A stretch of 64,000 nt of DNA from NCBI GenBank assembly GCA_017513525.1, contig JAFXFC010000011.1, positions 58,469 through 122,468 of the forward strand. Direction: 5' to 3'. The notes below the pieces were generated by a model that ran no database searches, was not told the DNA's origin, and saw only the letters and a program-made list of their open reading frames with translations. Positions 18,768 through 26,010 of this stretch are shown piece by piece. Source of the DNA: Clostridia bacterium (GTDB lineage: Bacteria; Bacillota; Clostridia; Oscillospirales; Acutalibacteraceae). The stretch's first letter is position 1, and the number at the start of each line of letters is the position of its first letter. The translations under genes and the position numbers were made by a program.

Positions 18768-21700
18768 TTAAGCATCTATTGTTGATATGCAAAGAGTTGT
18801 TTCTTCGAGAACATCAAGAAGAACTCTTACAGTGTCAAGGGCGGTGAACAGAGTTATGTTGTTATCTGTTGCATATCTTCTTATTTCATGTCCGTCACTG
18901 AGAGGACCGTTTGAGCCGATATCTCTTGTGTTGATAACATAAGCGATATGTCCCTGACGGATAGCATCAATGATTTCTGTGCTACCGTCACTTATCTTCT
19001 TGTGAACATGAGTTCTGATGCCGTGAGACTTTAAGAAGCTTGCAGTACCTTCCGTTGCCTCAATATTAAAGCCGAGGTTATAGAATCGACGGATAAGAGG
19101 AAGTGCTTCTTCCTTATCCTTGTCGGCAATCGTTACGAAAACAGTGCCGTAATTCTGAAGCTTTGTGCCGCCTGCCTGAAGAGCCTTATAAAGAGCACGG
19201 TTGAGCTTGTCATCATAACCGATTGCTTCGCCGGTGGATTTCATTTCGGGGGAAAGATATGCGTCAAGTCCTCTTATCTTGCTGAATGAGAATACGGGAA
19301 CCTTTACATACCATCTCTTCTTTTCGTCGGGATAAATTCCGAAGATGCCCTGCTCTTTAAGAGTCTTACCCATAATAACCTCCGTTGCAATATCAGCCAG
19401 AGAATAGCCTGTTGCCTTTGAAAGGAAGGGAACTGTTCTTGATGAACGGGGATTTACCTCGATGATATAAACATCGTCGTTATCGTCAACGATGAACTGA
19501 ATGTTATAAAGACCGATAATGCCGATTCCGAGTCCGAGCTTCTTGGCATACTGAAGGATAGTACCCTTGACCTTATCGGAAACGCTGAATGTGGGATAAA
19601 CGCTTATTGAGTCACCTGAGTGAATACCTGTTCTTTCAATAAGCTCCATAATACCGGGAACGAATACATCAATACCGTCGCAGATAGCGTCAACTTCAAC
19701 TTCCTTGCCCTGAATGTATTTGTCAACAAGAACAGGCTTGTCCTCGTCAATTTCAACGGCTGTTTTAAGATATGTTCTTAACTGCTCCTCGTTTGCAACT
19801 ATCTGCATAGCTCTGCCGCCGAGAACGAATGAGGGGCGAACAAGCACGGGATAGCCGATTTCAGCGGCTGCTGCAACACCGTCTTCAATCTTTGTAACTG
19901 CTCTGCCCTTAGGCTGAGGGATATTGAGTTCTTTAAGTATCTTTTCGAAGCTGTCACGGTTTTCTGCTTTTTCGATAGCATCGCAGTCTGTACCGATTAT
20001 TTTGATGCCTCTTTCTCTTAAGGGCTCTGCAAGGTTAATTGCTGTCTGACCGCCGAGAGAAGCGATAACACCTTCGGGCTTTTCAAAATCAAGGATGTTC
20101 ATAACATCCTCTGTTGTGAGAGGCTCGAAATAGAGCTTGTCTGCAGTTGTATAGTCAGTAGATACTGTTTCGGGGTTATTGTTTATGATAATTGCTTCAT
20201 AACCGGAATTCTTGATGGTTGTAACGGCGTGTACTGTTGAATAGTCGAACTCAACACCCTGTCCGATACGGATAGGACCTGCACCTAAAACAACAAGCTT
20301 TTTCTTGTTTGTAAGTCTTGAAGCATTTTCATCATGGTAAGAGGAGTAGAAATATGGGATATAAGCATTTGTATGGCAGGTATCAACCATTTTGAATACG
20401 GGGAAAAGATTATGCTCTTTTCTCATGGCATATACCTGAAGCTCCGATACATTCCAGAGCTTTGCAATGAACTTATCGGAAAAGCCCATTTTCTTTGCTT
20501 TAACAAGAGTTTCATAATCCTCTTTGTTTGTTTTTATTTCATTTTCAAGATCTATTATTTTCTTTACTGATTCGAGGAAATATGCTGTGATTGCGGTAGC
20601 TTCGTGAAGTGTTTCAACGGTTTCGCCTCTTCTGAGAAGTTCTGCTATTGCAAAGATGTTGTCATCCTTGAATTCCTTGATATATTCATAAATTTCTTCT
20701 GTTGAGAAGCTGTCAAACTTTGCAAGGTGGAAATGGCAAACACCTGTTTCAAGTGAACGCACAGACTTTAAGAAACACTCTTCAAGAGTTGAACCGATGC
20801 CCATAACTTCACCTGTTGCCTTCATCTGAGTGCCGAGTGTATTGGGAGCACCTGCAAACTTATCGAAGGGGAAGCGGGGGAATTTTGCCACGATATAATC
20901 AAGTCTTGGTTCAAATGCTGCAGTTGTGTTTGCAATTGCAATTTCTTCAAGAGTCATACCTACTGCAATTTTTGCGGTAACTCTTGCTATGGGGTATCCG
21001 CTTGCCTTTGAAGCAAGTGCAGATGAACGGGAAACTCTGGGGTTAACCTCTATGAGATAATATTCGCTTGAATTGGGATTGAGAGCAAACTGAACATTAC
21101 AGCCGCCTTCAATTTTAAGCTCACGGATGATTTTAATAGCACTGTCATTGAGCATCTTAAGATCGTGATCGTTAAGAGTAAGTATGGGAGCTACAACTAT
21201 TGAGTCACCTGTGTGAACGCCTACGGGGTCAACATTTTCCATACCGCAAATTGTGATTGCATGGTCGCTGCCGTCACGCATAACTTCAAATTCAATTTCT
21301 TTATAGCCTTTAACGCTCTTTTCGATAAGAACCTGATGAACGGGGGAGAGCTTAAAAGCATTTGTTCCGATGTCTATAAGCTCTTCTTCGTTATATGCAA
21401 AGCCGCCGCCTGTACCGCCGAGCGTGAAAGCGGGACGAAGAACTACGGGGTATCCGATTCTTTCGGCTGCTTTTTTTGCTTCGTCAAGAGAGTAAGTTAT
21501 TTCTGAGGGGATAGTAGGTTCGCCTATTGATTGGCAAAGCTCTTTGAAAAGCTCTCTGTCTTCGGCTCTTTCAATGCTTTCGCTGCTTGTACCGAGAAGC
21601 TCAACTCCGCATTCTTTAAGAACCCCCTTCTTTTCAAGCTGCATTGCAAGGTTAAGACCTGTCTGGCCGCCGATTCCGGGAACAATAGCATCGGGTCTTT

Positions 21701-21941
21701 CGTAACGAAGTATCTTTGCTATATATTCAAGGGTCAGAGGTTCCATGTAAACCTTATCGGCAATGGATGTGTCGGTCATAATTGTTGCAGGGTTTGAATT
21801 GCAGAGAACGACCTCATAGCCTTCTTCCTTGAGTGCAAGACAAGCCTGGGTACCTGCATAGTCAAATTCTGCTGCCTGACCGATAACGATAGGACCTGAG
21901 CCGATGATCATTATCTTTTTGATGTCTGTTCTTTTTGCCAT
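18768..21941 (-). CDS. carB: Carbamoyl-phosphate synthase, large subunit
   Basis: This 1057-residue protein makes carbamoyl phosphate from bicarbonate, ammonia and two ATP. It has the duplicated structure of the family: the first half opens with KIMIIGSGPIVIGQAAEFDY and the second half repeats this near residue 550 as LVVLGAGPIRIGQGVEFDYS. Both halves have ATP-grasp cores (VLRPAFTLGGTGGG, VLVRPSFVLGGRAM). The last 120 or so residues are the MGS-like regulatory domain. The glutaminase subunit gene carA, usually adjacent, is absent from the window. AAGGAG precedes the ATG. Confidence 0.96.
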   Translation of the reverse strand: MAKRTDIKKIMIIGSGPIVIGQAAEFDYAGTQACLALKEEGYEVVLCNSNPATIMTDTSIADKVYMEPLTLEYIAKILRYERPDAIVPGIGGQTGLNLAMQLEKKGVLKECGVELLGTSSESIERAEDRELFKELCQSIGEPTIPSEITYSLDEAKKAAERIGYPVVLRPAFTLGGTGGGFAYNEEELIDIGTNAFKLSPVHQVLIEKSVKGYKEIEFEVMRDGSDHAITICGMENVDPVGVHTGDSIVVAPILTLNDHDLKMLNDSAIKIIRELKIEGGCNVQFALNPNSSEYYLIEVNPRVSRSSALASKASGYPIARVTAKIAVGMTLEEIAIANTTAAFEPRLDYIVAKFPRFPFDKFAGAPNTLGTQMKATGEVMGIGSTLEECFLKSVRSLETGVCHFHLAKFDSFSTEEIYEYIKEFKDDNIFAIAELLRRGETVETLHEATAITAYFLESVKKIIDLENEIKTNKEDYETLVKAKKMGFSDKFIAKLWNVSELQVYAMRKEHNLFPVFKMVDTCHTNAYIPYFYSSYHDENASRLTNKKKLVVLGAGPIRIGQGVEFDYSTVHAVTTIKNSGYEAIIINNNPETVSTDYTTADKLYFEPLTTEDVMNILDFEKPEGVIASLGGQTAINLAEPLRERGIKIIGTDCDAIEKAENRDSFEKILKELNIPQPKGRAVTKIEDGVAAAAEIGYPVLVRPSFVLGGRAMQIVANEEQLRTYLKTAVEIDEDKPVLVDKYIQGKEVEVDAICDGIDVFVPGIMELIERTGIHSGDSISVYPTFSVSDKVKGTILQYAKKLGLGIGIIGLYNIQFIVDDNDDVYIIEVNPRSSRTVPFLSKATGYSLADIATEVIMGKTLKEQGIFGIYPDEKKRWYVKVPVFSFSKIRGLDAYLSPEMKSTGEAIGYDDKLNRALYKALQAGGTKLQNYGTVFVTIADKDKEEALPLIRRFYNLGFNIEATEGTASFLKSHGIRTHVHKKISDGSTEIIDAIRQGHIAYVINTRDIGSNGPLSDGHEIRRYATDNNITLFTALDTVRVLLDVLEETTLCISTIDA

Positions 21942-21953
21942 AACTTTCTCTCC

Positions 21954-23180
21954 TTATATTTCACTTTCAATATAAACTTTTTTGTCACCGTATACCGTAA
22001 GAAGGCATTTGCCAAAGAGTTTGTTGCCTTCAAAGGGTGTTGCTCTTCCTTTTGAAAGGAATTTTTGGGGATCTACGGTGTATTCTTCATTGAGATCCCA
22101 GACGGAAAAGCTTCCGTCAAAGGGGATTCCGAAGCGTTTTCTGGGATTTATGCACATAAGCTCTGTGAGCTTTTCAAGGGTTATGATACCTGCTTTAACA
22201 AGGTGTGTATACATGACGGAAAATGCGGTTTCAAGTCCTACTATACCGAATGCACTTCCCTCAAGTCCTTTGGATTTTTCCTCCCCGGAATGAGGTGCAT
22301 GGTCGGTTGCTATCATATCAATTGTTCCGTCTTTTATGCCTTCGATCAAAGCCCGTCTGTCTTCTTCTGAGCGAAGAGGCGGATTCATTTTGAATTTGCC
22401 GTTCTCCTGCAAAAATGAGTCGTCCATTACAAGATAATGAGGTCCCGTTTCACAGGTAACATCAAGTCCCTCTTTTTTAGCCTGTCTTATAAGCTCTACG
22501 CTTTCTTTTGCTGATATATGGCAGACATGGTATTTGCAGCCGGTTTCTCTTACAAGCTCAAGATCTCTTTCTATCTGCTTGTATTCACTTTCAGAACAAA
22601 TTCCTTTGTGTCCGTGTGTTTCGGCATATTCACCTTTATGTATATAGCCGCCGTGAAGAAGCTCGTTTACTTCACAGTGAGCTGCTATTATTTTCCCGAG
22701 TTTTTTTGCATTAAGCATTGCTTTTCTCATCAACTCATCCGACTGAACACCTTTTCCGTCATCCGAAAAAGCTATGCAGGATTCTGCCAGCTTTTCCATA
22801 TCGGAAAGAGTTTCGCCCTTTTCGCCGACAGTTATTGCCGCATACGGATAAACTGCAATAATAGCATCTTTTTTTATGGCTTCAAGCTGAATATTCATAT
22901 GCTCTTGCGAATCGGGTACGGGAGAGAGATTGGGCATTGTGCAAACGGCTGTATAACCGCCGTGAGAAGCCGCAAGACTACCGCTTTTTATGTCCTCTTT
23001 ATAAGAAAAACCCGGCTCACGAAAATGCACATGCACATCGCAAAAACCGGGAAAAACAGTATATCTGGAATTGTTGAACTTCTCATCAATGCCGAGAACA
23101 GAGAATAAGGCACCAACACCGTCGGAAAAACCGGGCATTGCTGATAAGCTTATTATCTGAGCCTTCATTGATCCTGTCAT
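21954..23180 (-). CDS. pyrC: Dihydroorotase
   Basis: This 408-residue amidohydrolase cyclises carbamoyl aspartate to dihydroorotate. The metal-binding motif DVHVHFREPG lies near residues 48-57, and the later ligands and substrate residues appear in AAHCEVNE, YHVCHIS and IATDHAPHS. This is the larger, class I-type dihydroorotase with an N-terminal extension. AAAGGAT lies 6 bases before the ATG. It is the first gene of the pyrimidine-purine run, behind a clear promoter and a structured leader. Confidence 0.94.
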   Translation of the reverse strand: MTGSMKAQIISLSAMPGFSDGVGALFSVLGIDEKFNNSRYTVFPGFCDVHVHFREPGFSYKEDIKSGSLAASHGGYTAVCTMPNLSPVPDSQEHMNIQLEAIKKDAIIAVYPYAAITVGEKGETLSDMEKLAESCIAFSDDGKGVQSDELMRKAMLNAKKLGKIIAAHCEVNELLHGGYIHKGEYAETHGHKGICSESEYKQIERDLELVRETGCKYHVCHISAKESVELIRQAKKEGLDVTCETGPHYLVMDDSFLQENGKFKMNPPLRSEEDRRALIEGIKDGTIDMIATDHAPHSGEEKSKGLEGSAFGIVGLETAFSVMYTHLVKAGIITLEKLTELMCINPRKRFGIPFDGSFSVWDLNEEYTVDPQKFLSKGRATPFEGNKLFGKCLLTVYGDKKVYIESEI

Positions 23181-23220
23181 AATCTTATCCTTTCAAAAAA
23201 ATTCTGTAAATATCTTAAGA

Positions 23221-23273
23221 CACAAAACAACAGCGAAAACACCAGAAGCATTTTCGCAATGTTCTTATTTGTG
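23221..23273 (-). promoter_or_regulatory. Structured leader of pyrC (possible attenuator)
   Basis: Between the promoter and pyrC the leader can form a stem of GCGAAAA with TTTTCGC (23233-23257), extended by an outer CACAAA with TTTGTG pairing. On the minus strand the hairpin is followed by TGTTGTTTTGTG, only moderately T-rich. I see no clear PyrR-binding loop. Control by attenuation is an inference. Confidence 0.35.
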
Positions 23274-23311
23274 TGCTGCCGATATTCTCAGACAGTTTCT
23301 TTTCTTCGAAT

Positions 23312-23340
23312 AGTTTATCACGGGAGAGTATTTTTGTCAA
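23312..23340 (-). promoter_or_regulatory. Sigma-A promoter of the pyr-pur run
   Basis: On the minus strand TTGACA (23335-23340) and TAAACT (23312-23317) are separated by 17 bases. The start of transcription would lie about 130 bases before pyrC. Confidence 0.7.
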
Positions 23341-23422
23341 CTTTTTTTTATATAATTATTACTTTCTTATGGCTATACAGTTTATGTTGTTTCTTTGTGC
23401 AATTTTTTGTTTAAAAGGATAG

Positions 23423-23467
23423 AAAAACAGGCAGACATCATAAGTAAAAAATGTCTGCCTGTTTTTT
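23423..23467 (-). terminator. Rho-independent terminator after the small lipoprotein gene
   Basis: AAAAACAGGCAGACAT pairs with ATGTCTGCCTGTTTTT around a short loop. T runs follow on both strands, so it can end transcription from either side. Confidence 0.85.
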
Positions 23468-23472
23468 ACTTT

Positions 23473-23685
23473 TTATCCGAAAGAAAATGTATCGGAAGAG
23501 CCTTGTTCATTTGCTGAATTGTTCATGTTTTCCGATACATTTTCGGTGCCCGAAACAGATAGATTCTGAGTGGTTTCTTCCGTGTCTGTACTGTTTGTTG
23601 TGCCTTCATTGCCCATTTCTGAGCAGGATGCAAAAGCTAAGGTCAGCAAGAGCAAAGACAAAGCGATTGAAATAAATTTTTTCAT
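23473..23685 (-). CDS. Small secreted lipoprotein of unknown function
   Basis: This encodes 70 residues. The N-terminus MKKFISIALSLLLLTLAFAS is a signal peptide ending in a lipobox (AFAS before Cys21), so the mature protein would be a lipid-anchored peptide of about 50 residues. The mature part is rich in Ser, Thr, Asn and Glu with no recognisable fold. AAGGAGA lies 7 bases before the ATG at 23685; an open frame to 23778 has no such site. A strong terminator follows. It lies between the pyr promoter and the divergent dcw cluster. I do not recognise its function. Confidence 0.7.
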   Translation of the reverse strand: MKKFISIALSLLLLTLAFASCSEMGNEGTTNSTDTEETTQNLSVSGTENVSENMNNSANEQGSSDTFSFG

Positions 23686-23865
23686 GTGATTTTCTCCTTG
23701 TAAATGATTGTTCCGATAAAGTTCAAGTTTTTCGGCAAATACCATATTATGGTACAAAAAGGTGAATATACAACACAATTTTGTCGATAAAACGGCATCA
23801 TCTGAAATATATTTTTTTTAAGTGAAATAAAAAGCAAAAAACATGAAAAAAAGTTAAGAAAACTC

Positions 23866-23894
23866 TTGCATTTCAATGCGCATATGTATATAAT
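23866..23894 (+). promoter_or_regulatory. Sigma-A promoter of the dcw cluster
   Basis: TTGCAT (23866-23871) and TATAAT (23889-23894) are separated by 17 bases. The expected start of transcription lies just before the MraZ-type operator. Confidence 0.8.
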
Positions 23895-23906
23895 ATAGAC
23901 ATGTCT

Positions 23907-23943
23907 TGGAGTGAAATGGAGTTTACTAGGCGCAAAATGGAGT
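23907..23943 (+). promoter_or_regulatory. MraZ-type operator: three TGGAGT repeats
   Basis: TGGAGT occurs at 23907, 23917 and 23938, at distances of 10 and 21 bases, that is one and two helical turns. MraZ is known to bind closely spaced TGG-type direct repeats before its own gene, so this is probably the autoregulatory site. It lies just downstream of the promoter. Confidence 0.7.
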
Positions 23944-23963
23944 TGGAAGGAGCGTGAGGAATA

Positions 23964-24383
23964 ATGAATAATAATTTCTTGGGTGTATCAAAGCATTCCC
24001 TTGAAAACGGTAACCGTATTATTATTCCTTCAGGCTTCAGAGATTTTCTTTCTCCCGAATTTGTTTTGTTTAAGTCTATGGACGGTTGTCTTTCGATATA
24101 TGAGAAATCGAATTTTGATGAGCTTCTCAGTCAGTTGAATCAGATAACCAATACAAAAGAGGGAAGAATGAGAGCAAGAAACTTTACCAGAGCGGCAAGA
24201 AAATTCACGCTTGATAAGCAGGGCAGATTTACTATTCCTGCAGATTTTCTTGCACATGCTTCACTTAAAGATACCGTTTATCTTACAGGTGAAGGTAACC
24301 GTCTTGAAATATGGAACGAAGAAGAATATCTTGCTCAGGAAGCAGGACTTGATTCTGATATGTATCCCGATATCTGCTATTAA
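23964..24383 (+). CDS. mraZ: MraZ transcriptional regulator
   Basis: This 139-residue protein has two SpoVT/AbrB-like halves, each with the DNA-binding pattern of the family: the first near NGNRIIIPSGFRDFL and the second at DKQGRFTIPADFLAHA. MraZ forms a ring-shaped oligomer and represses the dcw operon by binding direct repeats upstream. It is the first gene of this cluster, with AAGGAG upstream, and lies 20 bp after three TGGAGT repeats. Confidence 0.95.
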   Translation: MNNNFLGVSKHSLENGNRIIIPSGFRDFLSPEFVLFKSMDGCLSIYEKSNFDELLSQLNQITNTKEGRMRARNFTRAARKFTLDKQGRFTIPADFLAHASLKDTVYLTGEGNRLEIWNEEEYLAQEAGLDSDMYPDICY

Positions 24384-24398
24384 TAAGGAGCGGTGAAC

Positions 24399-25328
24399 AT
24401 GGATTTTAATCATATTTCCGTTCTTTTTAATGAAACGGTCGATTCTCTTAATATAAATCCCGACGGAATTTATGCTGATTGCACGGCAGGCGGCGGAGGT
24501 CATTCCAAAGCAATACTCGACAGGCTTTCCGAAAAGGGAAGACTTGTGATGATAGATCAGGACCCTGAAGCAATTGAAAATCTCAAGATTAAATTTGCTT
24601 CTGATAATAATGTAATAATTATTAAAGATAATTTCAGTGAGCTTGACTCGGTTATGCAGGAATTGGGTATTGAAGCCTTTGACGGTGTGATAGCTGATCT
24701 TGGAGTGAGCTCACATCAGATAGATACCCCCGAAAGAGGCTTTTCCTTTCATTATGATGCACCGCTTGATATGCGAATGAGCAAAAGCGGTATCAGTGCA
24801 AAGGATGTTGTAAACACATATTCCGAAAGAGATCTTACAAGAATAATTTCTTGTTATGGTGAAGAAAAATTTGCAAAAAGCATTGCAAGGCTCATAGTTG
24901 CAAGAAGAGCTAAGGAGCCCTTTGAAACAACATTTCAGCTTGTGGAAGCAATTAAGGATGCAATTCCCGCAAGGGCCAGAAGAGAGGGTGGGCATCCTGC
25001 AAGAAGAACTTTTCAGGCAATAAGAATTGAGGTAAACGGAGAAATTGAACGACTGCCCTCGTCAGTCGAAAAGATGTTTGACTCGCTTCGTGTCGGCGGG
25101 ATTCTGTCAATAATTACTTTTCATTCTCTTGAAGACAGAGCGGTTAAAAATATGTTCAAGAGCTTTACTGAAGGATGTACCTGTCCCAAGGATTTTCCCG
25201 TTTGTGTATGCGGGAAGACTCCGAGAGGAAAGCTTCAGTTTAAGTCTGTTTCTCCTTCTGAAGAGGAGCTTGAAAGAAATCCCAGAAGTCGCAGTGCAAG
25301 GCTCAGAAGTATAGTTAAGTTAAAATAG
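24399..25328 (+). CDS. rsmH: 16S rRNA (cytosine1402-N4)-methyltransferase
   Basis: This 309-residue protein is a SAM-dependent methyltransferase (formerly MraW). The SAM-binding loop DCTAGGGGHSKAIL lies near residues 27-40, and IADLGVSSHQID and GHPARRTFQAIRIEVN are family signatures. It methylates C1402 of 16S rRNA in the decoding centre. The ATG at 24399 has AAGGAG 8 bases upstream; a GTG 6 bases earlier is less well placed. It lies second in the dcw cluster, as usual. Confidence 0.96.
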   Translation: MDFNHISVLFNETVDSLNINPDGIYADCTAGGGGHSKAILDRLSEKGRLVMIDQDPEAIENLKIKFASDNNVIIIKDNFSELDSVMQELGIEAFDGVIADLGVSSHQIDTPERGFSFHYDAPLDMRMSKSGISAKDVVNTYSERDLTRIISCYGEEKFAKSIARLIVARRAKEPFETTFQLVEAIKDAIPARARREGGHPARRTFQAIRIEVNGEIERLPSSVEKMFDSLRVGGILSIITFHSLEDRAVKNMFKSFTEGCTCPKDFPVCVCGKTPRGKLQFKSVSPSEEELERNPRSRSARLRSIVKLK

Positions 25329-25364
25329 TGTATAAGGATAATAAGAATAAAAGGAGATAAAAAA

Positions 25365-25832
25365 ATGGCAGCATATTCCTCTGAAGTATATGATTTTGAA
25401 GCTTTTGAAATCCATTCATCGGCTGCTCCTAAAATAAAAGAAAAAGAAAAGAAAAACGGTAATCTGAAAAAGGTTGCACCTAAAACAAAGGAACAGCTTC
25501 GTGCTGAGGAAATTCACGGGCTTAAAAAATCTGCAGCACTTCTTTGTTTTGTGATTGTTATTTTTGGTATCATTTCCATGCAGGTTGCTGCCGGTGCCAA
25601 AAATTACGAGCTCATGCGAGATATTCAGCGCGTTGAAGCTCAGCTTGAGATAGCGAATTCTGAAAATATCCGTCTGAATTCCGAGCTTAACGGTATAACG
25701 GGCATTGCAATAATTGATACATATGCTACAGATGTACTCGGAATGACCAAGGTGGAAAATTACCAGATAGAATGCGTTGATCTTTCCGGCGGTGATACTG
25801 TGCTTTATTCGTCTTCAGTGTTCGGAAGATGA
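25365..25832 (+). CDS. ftsL: FtsL-like cell division protein
   Basis: This 155-residue protein has a basic cytoplasmic N-terminus (about 1-54), one membrane segment (about 56-75, ALLCFVIVIFGIISM) and an outer coiled coil (about 80-115, with DIQRVEAQLEIANSENIRL). That topology, the size and the place between rsmH and a class B PBP identify it as FtsL, which joins DivIC and DivIB at the septum. Sequence conservation in this family is low, so the call rests on topology and position. Two terminators follow it inside the cluster. Confidence 0.8.
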   Translation: MAAYSSEVYDFEAFEIHSSAAPKIKEKEKKNGNLKKVAPKTKEQLRAEEIHGLKKSAALLCFVIVIFGIISMQVAAGAKNYELMRDIQRVEAQLEIANSENIRLNSELNGITGIAIIDTYATDVLGMTKVENYQIECVDLSGGDTVLYSSSVFGR

Positions 25833-25840
25833 TATTCAGT

Positions 25841-25902
25841 CATACTTTTGCTGAACTTGTGCATATATAAAAACAGTACAAGTAGCAGAAGTATGTTTTT
25901 TT
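25841..25902 (+). terminator. Intrinsic terminator between ftsL and the PBP gene
   Basis: CATACTTTTGCTGAACTTGT pairs imperfectly with ACAAGTAGCAGAAGTATG (ending at 25895), and T7 follows. It lies 8 bases after the ftsL stop, inside the dcw cluster. Confidence 0.75.
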
Positions 25903-25948
25903 AACAGTAGTAATTTGGTTGCTTTCGATTGTGTTATCGGCAGCGGCA

Positions 25949-25972
25949 GGGCGGAGTGGCTTCGCCCTTTTT
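25949..25972 (+). terminator. Second intrinsic terminator before the PBP gene
   Basis: GGGCGGAG pairs with CTTCGCCC around TGG, followed by T5. It lies about 40 bases upstream of the proposed PBP start. Confidence 0.65.
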
Positions 25973-26010
25973 GGTATTTAAAGAATAAATATTATGGGAG
26001 AGAATGTGTC

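Noticed and set aside
22518..23108. 196-codon plus-strand open frame
   Set aside because: It is antisense to pyrC, whose dihydroorotase motifs are clear. The translation shows no family features.
25915..26010. N-terminal extension of the PBP gene
   Set aside because: The longer open frame would run through the second terminator and has no ribosome binding site; TTG 26011 has GGGAG.
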